DNA of 64,000 nucleotides from Kumtagia sp963820075 (GTDB taxonomy: Bacteria > Pseudomonadota > Alphaproteobacteria > Rhizobiales > Rhizobiaceae): contig CAWFYS010000005.1 of assembly GCA_963820075.1 (NCBI GenBank), positions 147,269 through 211,268 of the forward strand, in the 5' to 3' direction. A program made the translations under genes and the position numbers. The notes under the pieces are model-generated. The model did no database searches. It was not told where the DNA came from and saw only the letters and a list, made by a program, of their open reading frames with translations. Positions 1 to 8,564 of the stretch are shown in pieces (position 1 is the first letter of the stretch; each line of letters begins with the position of its first letter).

Positions 1-840
1 AAGGCGGACGCGCAGCAATCGCAGATGAACGACGTGATCGCCCTCAAGCCGTCGGCGATCGTGCTTGCCGCCGTCGATTTCAACGCGCTCAAGCCGTCGA
101 TCGAGGCGGCGCGCGCCGCCGGCATTCCGGTGGTCGAGTTCGACCGCCAGATCACCTCGACCCCGTCCGACCTGACATCGGTCGCCGGAACCGTCGAGAT
201 CGGCCATGTCGCCGCCGACCAGGCGCAAAGGCTGCTCACTGAGAAAAACGGCTCGGTCAAGGGCAAGATCCTGCAGGTTCTGGGCGATCCCGGCGACCCC
301 TACACGCTCGACATCCAGAAGGGGTTCGAGGAGAAGTTGAAGGCCTTCCCGGAGGTCACGATCATCTCGCTTCCGGCCATGCAGTGGGAAGCGAGCAATG
401 CCGGCACCATCGTCGCCGATCAGTTGCTGGCTAATCCCGACATCGACTTGATCTTCAACCATGCGGCGCATCTTTCGGTGGCTGGCGTGGCTTCGCTGGA
501 AGCCGCCGGAAAGAAGCCGGGCGACATCATGATGATGAGCTCCAACGGCGCGCCGGTCGGCCTCGACCTCATCCGCAAGGGCTGGCTGAACGTCGAGGTC
601 GAGCAGCCGCTCTACGCGCAGGCCGCCGCCGTCGCCATGTTCATGGACAAGATCGCCGGCAAGCAGGAGATCAAGCCGGGCGAATATGACGTGCTCGGGC
701 TGAAGGGCGTCGTCACGATCGAGCCCTGGGGACCCAACATCAAGATCCCGGGTGCCGCGATCACCAAGGAGAACGTCGACAACCCCGCCTTCTGGGGCAA
801 TCTGAAGCCGCCGACGGAAACCGTGAAGCCGCTGGAATAA
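1..840 (+). CDS. Sugar ABC transporter periplasmic substrate-binding protein (5' partial)
   Basis: The frame is open from base 1, so the start codon and any signal peptide lie outside the window; 279 codons are visible. The visible part resembles the type I periplasmic binding fold of the ribose/xylose family (Peripla_BP_4): an NDVIALKPSAIV segment, a FDRQI ligand-pocket segment, and GHVAADQA before a QVLGDPGDPYT segment. The protein should bind a sugar or polyol in the periplasm and deliver it to the permease encoded 60 bases downstream. An ATPase gene is expected upstream, outside the window. The ligand cannot be told from sequence; the dehydrogenase gene downstream suggests a polyol or sugar. 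Confidence 0.88.
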   Translation, partial: KADAQQSQMNDVIALKPSAIVLAAVDFNALKPSIEAARAAGIPVVEFDRQITSTPSDLTSVAGTVEIGHVAADQAQRLLTEKNGSVKGKILQVLGDPGDPYTLDIQKGFEEKLKAFPEVTIISLPAMQWEASNAGTIVADQLLANPDIDLIFNHAAHLSVAGVASLEAAGKKPGDIMMMSSNGAPVGLDLIRKGWLNVEVEQPLYAQAAAVAMFMDKIAGKQEIKPGEYDVLGLKGVVTIEPWGPNIKIPGAAITKENVDNPAFWGNLKPPTETVKPLE

Positions 841-854
841 GCCCTTTCGCAATT

Positions 855-880
855 CATCCCGGTCCAACCGGACCGGGATG
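855..880 (+). promoter_or_regulatory. Intercistronic stem-loop after the binding-protein gene
   Basis: A perfect 11-bp stem (855-865 paired with 870-880) closes a 4-base loop in the 60-base gap between the binding-protein and permease genes. No T-run follows, so it is not a classic intrinsic terminator. In binding-protein operons such stems often protect the upstream message or attenuate, giving more binding protein than permease; that role here is inferred. Confidence 0.6.
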
Positions 881-900
881 CCCACCCGTCGGATCAACTG

Positions 901-1896
901 ATGCATCCCCGCACGCGTCGCGCTCTGGAATTCGTCCTCGACAATCTCGTCTGGCTGATGCTGCTCTTCGTGCTGGCGGTGTTCTCGGCGACTGTACCGA
1001 ACTATTTCCAAATCGGCATTTTCGCCAACATCATCGAGGCGTCGAGCGTTCTCGGCGTCATGTCCATCGGGCTGGCGCTGGTGATCATCGCCGGCCACAT
1101 GGATCTGTCTGTCGAGTCGGTGGCAGCGCTGAGCGCGATGGCCGTTGGCATCCTCTTCTGCTCGGCGGGCATCGGCATCGGCCTGCAGTTGCAGCCGGCC
1201 TGGCTCGCCATCCCGGCCTCGCTGGCCGTGGCGCTGGGGATCGGCGGCCTGATCGGCGCGTTCAACGGCTACCTCATCGTGCGGCTGCGGATGAGCGCCT
1301 TCATCATCACGCTGGCGTCCTATATCTGGGTGCGCGGCCTGGTCGTGGCGGTTTCGGGCGGACGCTCGGCGCAGGACCTCGATCCGGCGATCCGCTGGCT
1401 CGGCATCCAGCGCCTGCTCGGCCTGCCGCTCACCGCCTGGATCGCCATCACCTGTTTCGTCACCTTCTCCTGGATCATGGCGAGGACGCCGTTCGGACGC
1501 CACCTGATCATGATCGGCGGCAACGAGACGGCGACATTTCGCGCCGGCATCCGGGTCAACCGCAACCTGATCATCGCCTTCAGCCTTGCCGGCGCGATCG
1601 CGGGCCTGTCGGGCTGGCTGCTGGCGATCCGCACGTCGGGCGCCACCGCCAATCTCGGCGTCGGCCTGCTGTTCAATTCCTTCGCCGCCGTGGTTATTGG
1701 CGGGGTCAGCCTCAAGGGCGGCATAGGGGCGCTGCCGGGAGTCTATGCCGGTGTACTCTTGCTGTCGTCCATCAATACCGCCATCAACCTGATGGGGCTT
1801 CCCGCCAATCTCACGCAGGTGATCCACGGCCTTCTGGTGCTTGCGGCCGTGCTGCTCGACACCCTCAAACAGACCATCCGACAGAGGCTCGCATGA
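901..1896 (+). CDS. Sugar ABC transporter permease (RbsC/XylH-like)
   Basis: This 331-residue protein is hydrophobic almost throughout and fits the BPD_transp_2 family, inner-membrane permeases of ribose-type importers. A short cytoplasmic N-terminus (MHPRTRRALEF) is followed by about nine to ten membrane segments. The loop GGNETATFRAGIRVNR near residue 200 matches the conserved cytoplasmic loop that contacts the ATPase. It should form the channel for the sugar captured by the upstream binding protein. The start is 60 bases after the binding-protein stop, and the stop overlaps the next start (ATGA at 1893-1896), showing translational coupling to the dehydrogenase. Confidence 0.88.
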   Translation: MHPRTRRALEFVLDNLVWLMLLFVLAVFSATVPNYFQIGIFANIIEASSVLGVMSIGLALVIIAGHMDLSVESVAALSAMAVGILFCSAGIGIGLQLQPAWLAIPASLAVALGIGGLIGAFNGYLIVRLRMSAFIITLASYIWVRGLVVAVSGGRSAQDLDPAIRWLGIQRLLGLPLTAWIAITCFVTFSWIMARTPFGRHLIMIGGNETATFRAGIRVNRNLIIAFSLAGAIAGLSGWLLAIRTSGATANLGVGLLFNSFAAVVIGGVSLKGGIGALPGVYAGVLLLSSINTAINLMGLPANLTQVIHGLLVLAAVLLDTLKQTIRQRLA

Positions 1897-2663
1897 CCGG
1901 ACGGCTCGCAGGCAAGGTCGCGCTGATCGTCGGGGCGGCGCGCGGCATCGGCAAGGGCATCGCCCAGCGCTTTTCCGAAGAGGACGCGCGGCTTGTTCTC
2001 GCGGACACGGAAGTAGAGGCCGGCCGCGTGACCGCCGGCGAACTCGGCGCCCCCTTCGTTGCCACCGACATATCGCGGATGGCCGACGCTGAGGCAGCCG
2101 TGGCGCGTGCACTCGACCGCTTCGACCGGCTCGACATCGTCGTCCAGAACGCCGGTATCTTTCCGTGGCAGCTCATCGAGACGACCAGCCCGGAAGACTG
2201 GGACCGCGTGATGGCGGTCAATCTGCGCGGCACCTTTAATGCGGCGCGCGCCGCGCTCGAGCCGATGAAGGCGCAGGGTTCCGGCCGGATGCTGTTCACC
2301 TCGTCCATTACCGGCCCGCATGTCACCAGCCCCGGCCATGGCCATTATTCGGCATCGAAGTCCGGCATTAACGGCTTTATCCGCTCGGCCGCGCTGGAAT
2401 TCGCGAGCTACGGCATCACCGTCAACGGCGTGGAACCCGGCAACATCCTGACCGAGGCGGTCGAACGCGACCGTGGGCCGGCCTTCATCCAGAGCATGCG
2501 CGACGCGATCCCCCTCGGCCGGCTCGGCACGCCGCGCGACGTCGCCAACGCCTTCCTCTTCCTCGCTTCGGACGACGCCAGCTACATCACCGGCACGACG
2601 ATCGTCGTCGACGGCGGGCAGTTGCTGCCCGAGGGCCGCGACTTCAGGATCCTGCCGCCATGA
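1893..2663 (+). CDS. SDR family oxidoreductase
   Basis: A 256-residue classical short-chain dehydrogenase. The nucleotide-binding glycine motif GAARGIGKG is near residue 14, the structural NAG motif (VVQNAGIF) near 88, the catalytic serine in TSSITG near 140, and the YSASK catalytic pair near 153-157. The C-terminal VDGGQLLPEG is typical of sugar or polyol dehydrogenases. It is expected to oxidise a sugar, polyol or sugar acid with NAD(P). The start overlaps the permease stop by 4 bases and the stop overlaps the next gene by 4 bases, so it very likely acts on the imported substrate. The substrate is unknown. Confidence 0.85.
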   Translation: MTGRLAGKVALIVGAARGIGKGIAQRFSEEDARLVLADTEVEAGRVTAGELGAPFVATDISRMADAEAAVARALDRFDRLDIVVQNAGIFPWQLIETTSPEDWDRVMAVNLRGTFNAARAALEPMKAQGSGRMLFTSSITGPHVTSPGHGHYSASKSGINGFIRSAALEFASYGITVNGVEPGNILTEAVERDRGPAFIQSMRDAIPLGRLGTPRDVANAFLFLASDDASYITGTTIVVDGGQLLPEGRDFRILPP

Positions 2664-3295
2664 GCAATCTGGGCGCAGGCTTCACTCTGCGGCATGCGCG
2701 TGCCGGCGATCACGCCGCGCTTGCCAGGGTCTGCCTGAAGACCGGCGACGCCGGCCGCGACGCCAGTTCCATCGAGGACGATCCCGAACTGCTCGGTCTC
2801 GTGTTCGCGATCCCTTACCAGGTCTTCGAGCCGGACCACGCTTTCGTCGTCGAGCGCGAAGGGGAGGTCGCCGGCTATCTGTTCGGCGCGTTCGATACGC
2901 ACGCCTTCAATGCGCAGCTCGCCGCCGCTTGGTACCCGACGCTTCGGCGGCGCGTCGCCGATCCCGGCGCGGACGATTCGCTCTGGCACGGCAGCGACTG
3001 GCTCCGCCGTACTATCCACCATGCCGATTTCACGGTGCCGGAGGCGCTGGCACCCTATCCCTCGCACGGCCATATCGACCTGTTGCCGGAAGCGCGCGGC
3101 AAGGGCGTCGGCGGGCGCGCGATGAGCTTCCTGGAGCAACGGCTGGCCGCCGCCGGCTCGCCCGGCCTCTATTTGCAGGTCGACCCGCGCAACCAGGCGG
3201 CGCTCCGCTTCTACGAAGCGATTGGGTTCCGGATCTTGCACGAACCCGGCCTGCCGGAGCAATGGACCATCATGGCCAAGCGCTTGGCCGGCTGA
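2660..3295 (+). CDS. GNAT family N-acetyltransferase
   Basis: A 211-residue protein of the large-form GNAT group. An N-terminal FTLRHARAGDHAAL strand is followed by a segment rich in acidic and aromatic residues, and the acetyl-CoA motif lies in LLPEARGKGVGGRAM near residue 145. The tail LRFYEAIGFRILHE is the usual GNAT strand 6-7 end. This subgroup resembles the acetyltransferase-like domain fused to eukaryotic O-GlcNAcase and often sits near sugar-metabolism genes, matching its last place in this operon. It would transfer an acetyl group from acetyl-CoA to an unknown amine, perhaps an amino sugar. It is coupled to the SDR gene by a 4-base overlap. Confidence 0.8.
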   Translation: MSNLGAGFTLRHARAGDHAALARVCLKTGDAGRDASSIEDDPELLGLVFAIPYQVFEPDHAFVVEREGEVAGYLFGAFDTHAFNAQLAAAWYPTLRRRVADPGADDSLWHGSDWLRRTIHHADFTVPEALAPYPSHGHIDLLPEARGKGVGGRAMSFLEQRLAAAGSPGLYLQVDPRNQAALRFYEAIGFRILHEPGLPEQWTIMAKRLAG

Positions 3296-3322
3296 ACTCG
3301 CGGGCGCCGAGGTCGGCAGCCC

Positions 3323-3480
3323 TCATCGCCAACCGAGCGCCGGGGCGACATGGGTCAGGATGGCCTCGATCACGCGCGCGTCGTACGCCACGCCGAGCTG
3401 GTTCGGGACGGTGAGCAGAAGCGTGTCGGCCTCGGCGATCGCCTCGGTGCCGGTGTCGATCCTGTCCCCTTCGTATCGCA
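3323..3480 (-). pseudogene. C-terminal remnant of an LLM-class flavin-dependent oxidoreductase
   Basis: The minus strand reads about 50 codons ending ADTLLLTVPNQLGV, then an ILTHVAPALGWR tail and a stop. This is the usual C-terminal end of one group of luciferase-like monooxygenases (normally about 330-400 residues). Only the last 13-15% is present: upstream the frame continues into sequence with no family resemblance, next to a truncated transposase. It is best read as a gene tail left by a rearrangement and should not be functional. The inner boundary is approximate. Confidence 0.6.
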
Positions 3481-3721
3481 AATTGGGCGTTACAACTATG
3501 AGCTCAAGCTTACCCAAGATGATCGAAGCGCGGGTGCAGCGTGCCTGCCGGAGACTATTCGTCTTCCCCTCTCGATAACCGACCGGCCTTCGTTGTGTCC
3601 CAGTCGGAACATATGGCGCGACAATCTGGGAGAGACGCGCATTGCCTCGCCTGAACTGCTTCCCAAAATTGGTTTGTTGCCTCATCTATTTGCTCCCGAA
3701 TCAACAACTTCGGGAGCTGTG

Positions 3722-4141
3722 ATGAGGAAGGTGAGCATGGCGACACGAGCGGAATTGGTGGCGGCGATCAGTGGACGCTATGTTTTAGGCGGGCGGGCCG
3801 AAAAGGCGAGGATGTTGGACGAATTCGTGGCCCTCACTGGCTTTCATCGCAAGAATGCGGTGCGACTGCTGCGAGGAGACTGCGCGCCGGCGAAGAGTGG
3901 TCCTCGGCCTCGGCGGCGGGTTTTCGGTGATGAGGTGCGCACCGCTCTCGTCGTCGTTTGGGAGGCATCGGATCGAATCTGCGGGAAGCGACTACACCCG
4001 CTCTTGCCAAGCCTGATCGAAGCGATGGAACGCCACGGTCAGCTCCTCGACCAGTTCACCCCAGCCGAATGCGCCAACTACTTCCAGGCCGCCGGATATG
4101 ACGGTCTACAGGCGGCATTGGCTTATCATCGCCGCTCGTAG
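3722..4141 (+). pseudogene. Truncated IS transposase, N-terminal part (integrase-type)
   Basis: From the ATG at 3722 (or 3737) the frame encodes MATRAELVAAISGRY, then a RMLDEFVALTGFHRKNAVRLL helix-turn-helix region and LLPSLIEAMERHGQL. This resembles the N-terminus of integrase-core (DDE, rve) transposases of the ISNCY type, which are normally over 400 residues. Similarity stops near CANYFQAAGYD (about 4110), before any catalytic domain, and the last codons run over the 3' end of the opposite-strand attH-like gene. It is a dead fragment; its 3' end marks a recombination joint. No terminal repeats could be identified. Confidence 0.65.
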
Positions 4142-5274
4142 CCCGTCATTTCGAGATAGCCCTTGCCGGGATGGCTGCCGGTCACGCGGATCGGGCCTTC
4201 CCAATAGGCGATGGAGAGACCCATCCAGGCCTGCGTGTTGAGAGCGCCGACGGTGACGTCGAGCCCGCGGTCGGGCAAAGTAAGCCGCCAGCGCGTCGGG
4301 ATGTCGTGCCCCTCCACCCGGCTCGTCCCCAGCGGGGTCGTGACGAGCGCGCCATCGCCGTAGGGCGTCGCGGCGCCGTCCGCCGCGATCCAGGTGGCGG
4401 AGGTGAAGCCGCCGCCGGCGGCATCGCGCAAGCAAAAACCCATCAGCTTCTCGCCGGTGTCGAAGGAGAGCGAGAACCAGTCCCAGCCGGCCTGGTCCTC
4501 GGCCAGCGGTTGCGACGACCATTCCCGGTCGAGCCATGCGGTGCCGCGCACCGGGATTTCGCCTTCAGGCAGGACGATCGTGCCCTCGACCGCGAAGGAG
4601 GGCTGGGAATAGTAGTAGCTCGCCTGCCCCTTCGTCGACTTGACCGAATAGCCTCGGTCGCCGTGGAGAACGAGCGGGCCTTCCGCGCGCATGGCGATAT
4701 CATAGGCGAAATCCTTGTCGGTCGCCGTGAGCCGCAGGCGGTCGAGGCTGTCGCCTGCCATCTGCCAGTCGTCGATCCACGCCGCGAACGGCTCGGCCGT
4801 CACGCCCGCCTGGCCAGTTCCGCCGCGCGCAAAACGCTCCGTGGCCAAATGCGTCGTCGCGCTCGTCACGGCAGCATGACCAAACCATACCTGCGGGCTC
4901 TCCCACCCCTCGGCCTCGCCTGGCGCAAGCGCCGAACGGAACAGCGTCCATTGCAAGCCGTATTCGGCGCCGTCGGGGCTGGTGAGGTTCGCGGTCAGGT
5001 ACCACCACTCGATCCGGTAGTCGGGATGGGGTCCATGATCCTGCGGGAATTTGAGCCGGATACCCGCTTTTGGAACGGCGAAACCCTCAGCGTCGGTGCT
5101 GAGCCCGGCGAAGCCTTGAGCGAGGGCGTTGCCGACGCCCAGCAGCAGGAAAAGCAGGGCCTTGAGCAAACTTGCGTCGCTTCGCCAACGCTTCGCCTGC
5201 TTAACTCCTTGTTTTGACGCAGGAGTTTCCCGGGAAAAGGCAGGACTGCTGTCCGAAGCCTGCTTAGCGTTCAT
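4126..5274 (-). CDS. AttH-like lipocalin-fold protein (carotenoid 1,2-hydratase superfamily)
   Basis: The 382-residue product carries the AttH/CrtC double-lipocalin domain: HGPHPDYRIEWWYLTANL near residue 85, WFGHAAVTSATT near 130, and LDREWSSQPL near 250. A hydrophobic stretch (LLKALLFLLLGVGNALAQG, about residues 36-54) looks like a signal peptide, so the mature protein is probably periplasmic or envelope-associated. In Agrobacterium and other proteobacteria such genes follow an ATPase and FtsX-type permease (attEFG) and are thought to serve the same exporter; the exact function is unknown. Residues about 3-38 are encoded by a 106-bp interspersed repeat, so this start is suspect and a later TTG or GTG may be used. 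Its ATG overlaps the permease stop by 11 bases. Confidence 0.82.
   Translation of the reverse strand: MNAKQASDSSPAFSRETPASKQGVKQAKRWRSDASLLKALLFLLLGVGNALAQGFAGLSTDAEGFAVPKAGIRLKFPQDHGPHPDYRIEWWYLTANLTSPDGAEYGLQWTLFRSALAPGEAEGWESPQVWFGHAAVTSATTHLATERFARGGTGQAGVTAEPFAAWIDDWQMAGDSLDRLRLTATDKDFAYDIAMRAEGPLVLHGDRGYSVKSTKGQASYYYSQPSFAVEGTIVLPEGEIPVRGTAWLDREWSSQPLAEDQAGWDWFSLSFDTGEKLMGFCLRDAAGGGFTSATWIAADGAATPYGDGALVTTPLGTSRVEGHDIPTRWRLTLPDRGLDVTVGALNTQAWMGLSIAYWEGPIRVTGSHPGKGYLEMTGYERR
5162..5267 (+). repeat. 106-bp interspersed palindromic repeat, copy A
   Basis: This copy shares length (106 bases), order and core words (ACTTGCGT, GCTTCGCCTGCTTA, CTTGTTTTG, CCTGCTTAG) with copies at 33375-33480 and 51526-51631 but is more diverged. 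It lies exactly across the junction of two minus-strand genes: it supplies the TAA stop of the FtsX-like permease (5264-5266) and most of the first 38 codons of the AttH-like protein. It resembles the RIME class of short non-autonomous intergenic elements described in rhizobia. Confidence 0.8.
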
Positions 5275-7663
5275 TGGCGAATATCCTCAGCAGCGCTGCC
5301 GGCTCCATGCGAGCGAGCCGCCAAGCCGGCCAGAACGCGGCCAGTAGCGCGGCGGCGAGCGCGAAAAGCAGCAGGCGGGCATATTCGGCTGGAAACAGAT
5401 GCATCGGCAGGCGCCAGCCGAACGCCTCAACATTGATAATGGCGAGCAGCACCCAGGCAAGCGCCAGGCCCAGCGGCAAGGCAAGCACTGCAGTGATCGC
5501 GGCGAGCAGCACGGTCCGCAGGATCTCCAGCGCGGCGAGCCGGCGCTGGATTATCCCCATCGCCCAGACGGGCGCCATCTGCGGCAGCCGCATCGCCGCC
5601 AGCGTGAGCAGGCTCATCAGGATTGCAAACGCGGCGACCGCCAGCGTCAGCACGTTCAGCGCCCCGGTCACCGAGAAGGTGCGCTCGAACACCGACAGCG
5701 AAAACGCCTTGAGCGCCGCCTGGTCGACGATGCGCGGGGGTGCGACGTCGAGCGCCTCCGTGAGCGCCCGTCGCAGGCCCTGAGGATCGCCGGTGCGCAC
5801 GCCATAGCGGCTCGGCTCGATGTCCGGGAACGTCTGGCGGAACAGCGCCTCGCCGACGATGGCCTGGCCGATGGGGTTTCCGTAGTCGCCGACGACGCCC
5901 GCGACCGGCAGCGACAGTCCGGAACCGAGCGCCAGCGTGTCGCCGACGCGCAAGCCGGCGCGACGGGAAAGCTGCTCGTTGACGATGACCGCCCTGCCCG
6001 CTTCGACCTCGTCCCAGACGGCGGGGACTGCGTTGAGGAAACGCCAGTTCTCGCGATAGGTATAGCCGATCCGCGCCCCGAAAATCTCCGCCGGCAGGCC
6101 GGCGAGCGTCGCATCGACGGACATGATCGGCAGCACGGCGTCCGCGCGCGCCTCAAGGAACCGTTCGAGGGCAGCCCGGTCTGCGACCGCTTCCGCATCG
6201 ACATAGAGTTCGGCTGACAGGCGCTGGTCGAGGAAGCCGACGAAAGTCAGGCGGAAGCTCGAGACCATGGTGGAAACACCGACATTCGCGGCCATGGCGA
6301 GCAGCAGCGCCATCAGCGCAAGCCCGAGGCCGGGCAGTTGCTGGCGCGTGTCGGCCCAGAACCATTGCACCATGGCGCGGACGGCCAGTCCTTCGCCAAG
6401 GCGTAGGATCGCCGCCAGGCAAGGCGCCAGCGCAAGTGCTGCGCCGAGCATCAGGCATGCGAGCAGGGCGAACCCGGCGCCCAGTCCGCCTCCGGTGACG
6501 GCCAGCAGGCCTGCCGCCGCGAGCAGCACGACCGCGGCTGCGGCCTGCAGCTTTCGCGTCCGTCCCGAGGCCAGCGCCCAGGCGCGCCCGCCGGCGCTCG
6601 CAAGGACCGGCATCCGCGCCAGCCGCCACAACGCGCCTGCTGCGGCAAGCAGTGCGCCGCCGAGCGCCATGGCCATCCCTGAAAGCCACCATGCGGGGCG
6701 GATCTGCAGCGTGCCTGCAACATCGGCGCCATAGAGGCCCCGTATCGTCGCGGCTACATCCGGCAGCAACAACGCTGCGATCAAGTAGCCGAGCGCGATG
6801 CCGAGCGCGCCGGCAAGCGTCGCCAAGACGACGAGCTCCAGCAGCATCAGCACGATCAGGCTGCGGAGCGGCACGCCGAGGGCGCGCAGCGTGCGGACCA
6901 TGCCGCGCCGCTGCTCGAAAGCAAGGCCGATCGCGCCGTGGACGATGAAGATGCCGACCGCGAAACTGAGGAAGCCAAACGCCGTGAGATTGAGATGGAA
7001 GCTGTCGGTGAGCCGGCCGACATCGGTCGCTCCGTCCGCGCGCTGGAGCACGAGATCCGGCGCGATCTCGGCCAGCGGCTGTTGCCGCAGGGGCTGGTCC
7101 GGCAGGACGATCAGGCGGCTGATGCGCCCGGCAAGGCCGAGCAGCTGCTGGGCGACGCCGATATCGGCGAGCACGGTGCCCGGCGCAACCGCCTGATCGA
7201 CGAGAACCGGGTTGGGCAGGTTGGCTCTAAGGAGCGCGGTCGTCTCCAGGTCGGCGACCAGCGTGTCCGCGCGCAGGAAGCCGTCGAGGTCGGAGCGCGC
7301 CAGTGCTGCGCTCGCAGCGGAGCCCGGCGGCGCGGTCAGCGGATCGAGGCCGACCAGCCTCACGGCGGTGCTAGCGATGCGCAACCTTCCCTCCACAACA
7401 GGGTTCACCAGCCAGCCGGCGCGGCGCAGCGCGACGAAAAGCGACTGGGGCATGGAATCCCCGTCGCGCGGCACCAGCTGGTCGAACCGGCCTTCGGCCA
7501 GCGTGGCGGCAGCCGCATCGTAGCTGGCGCGTGCCTCGGCGTTGATCGCCTGCACACCCGACCAGAGGGCCGTCGCCAGCGCCAGGCCGAGCACCAGCGT
7601 CAGCAACTGGAGCCGGTTGCGTCGCCAGTGCGATGCCAGTGCCGAGAGGACCGCGCCGGTCAT
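5264..7663 (-). CDS. ABC transporter permease, FtsX-like (fused two-unit form)
   Basis: This 799-residue inner-membrane protein has one N-terminal membrane helix (after MTGAVLSALASHWRRN), a large periplasmic loop with VAPGTVLADIGVAQQLLG, and two blocks of membrane helices. FtsX domains lie near residues 230-370 and at the C-terminus, which ends with the usual motif RLARMEPAALLRIFANER. The length fits a fusion of two permease units (AttF plus AttG). It probably extracts or exports a lipid-linked or envelope substrate using the ATPase encoded just upstream. The ATG at 7661-7663 overlaps the ATPase stop in ATGA. The original stop may have been altered by the repeat at its 3' end. Confidence 0.87.
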   Translation of the reverse strand: MTGAVLSALASHWRRNRLQLLTLVLGLALATALWSGVQAINAEARASYDAAAATLAEGRFDQLVPRDGDSMPQSLFVALRRAGWLVNPVVEGRLRIASTAVRLVGLDPLTAPPGSAASAALARSDLDGFLRADTLVADLETTALLRANLPNPVLVDQAVAPGTVLADIGVAQQLLGLAGRISRLIVLPDQPLRQQPLAEIAPDLVLQRADGATDVGRLTDSFHLNLTAFGFLSFAVGIFIVHGAIGLAFEQRRGMVRTLRALGVPLRSLIVLMLLELVVLATLAGALGIALGYLIAALLLPDVAATIRGLYGADVAGTLQIRPAWWLSGMAMALGGALLAAAGALWRLARMPVLASAGGRAWALASGRTRKLQAAAAVVLLAAAGLLAVTGGGLGAGFALLACLMLGAALALAPCLAAILRLGEGLAVRAMVQWFWADTRQQLPGLGLALMALLLAMAANVGVSTMVSSFRLTFVGFLDQRLSAELYVDAEAVADRAALERFLEARADAVLPIMSVDATLAGLPAEIFGARIGYTYRENWRFLNAVPAVWDEVEAGRAVIVNEQLSRRAGLRVGDTLALGSGLSLPVAGVVGDYGNPIGQAIVGEALFRQTFPDIEPSRYGVRTGDPQGLRRALTEALDVAPPRIVDQAALKAFSLSVFERTFSVTGALNVLTLAVAAFAILMSLLTLAAMRLPQMAPVWAMGIIQRRLAALEILRTVLLAAITAVLALPLGLALAWVLLAIINVEAFGWRLPMHLFPAEYARLLLFALAAALLAAFWPAWRLARMEPAALLRIFANER

Positions 7664-8316
7664 GCGAGGCGGCCCTGGCTGAGATGCGCCCGGCGCCCGA
7701 GACGTGCCGCAAGACGCGGGGAGTGCGTGACCATCAGGAGCGCCGCGCCGGTCTCCGCGACAAGCGCAAGGAATTGCTCCATCACCCCGTCCGCCGTCGC
7801 CTCGTCGAGGTTGCCTGTCGGCTCGTCCGCGAGGATCAGCTTCGGCCGCGCCGCGAGTGCGCGGGCGATCGCCACGCGCTGCTGCTGGCCGCCGGAAAGC
7901 TGCTCCGGATATTTCCACAGATGCGCCTCCAGGCCCAGCGCACTGGCCAGGCGCGAAAGCTCCGTCGGTTCCGGTGTGCCGTTCAGACGCGCCTGGAAGG
8001 CGATGTTGGCGGCGACGTTCAGGGAGGGGATGAGGTTGAACTGCTGGAAGATGATGCCGACCGCGCTTCGCCTGAGCCGCGCGCGGCCACTGTCATCGAG
8101 CGCGGTGACCTCCTGCCCGTCGAGCACGACGCGCCCGCCGTCGACGGCATCCAGACCCGCCACGAGGTGCAGCAGCGTGCTCTTGCCCGAGCCGGATTCG
8201 CCGGTCAGCGCCAGCGTCTCGCCGGCGTCGAGATGGAGCGTCACACCATGCAGGACGGAGACCGGGCCTTCCGGGCCAGGATAGGATTTCCGCAGGTCTT
8301 CGATCGAGAGCAGCAT
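7660..8316 (-). CDS. ABC transporter ATP-binding protein (LolD/MacB-type)
   Basis: A 218-residue ATPase with the Walker A motif GESGSGKST near residue 38, a Q-loop at IFQQFNLIPSLNVAANI near 90, the signature LSGGQQQRVAIARAL near 140, Walker B LILADEPTGNLDE near 160, and the H-loop VTHS near 195. The LolD/MacB features LIPSLNV and DEPTGNLD are present. It should power the FtsX-like permease encoded immediately downstream; together with the AttH-like protein they form an attE-(FG)-H type envelope transport system. It is the first gene of the three; a spaced promoter was not evident upstream. Confidence 0.9.
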   Translation of the reverse strand: MLLSIEDLRKSYPGPEGPVSVLHGVTLHLDAGETLALTGESGSGKSTLLHLVAGLDAVDGGRVVLDGQEVTALDDSGRARLRRSAVGIIFQQFNLIPSLNVAANIAFQARLNGTPEPTELSRLASALGLEAHLWKYPEQLSGGQQQRVAIARALAARPKLILADEPTGNLDEATADGVMEQFLALVAETGAALLMVTHSPRLAARLGRRAHLSQGRLA

Positions 8317-8564
8317 GCACCACAGCTACAGTCTGTGGCGAAAAGGAAAAGCGCTGCAGTTGTGAAAAATGGTGGCTGCTTTGCAGTTCGCGTTACGGCC
8401 CTGCTTTGGAAACTCTTCATGAGCAGGCGGGAAGTCATGGTGGGTCTGTCGAAGTTGATTCTGCAAGTCCGAATCTGGAAGCGAGCGGGACTTCCGGTCA
8501 TTATGAGGCAGAAAACCCCGGGTGGCCTTGTACTCTCACCGGCACGAGACGGGGGTGCGGTAGG

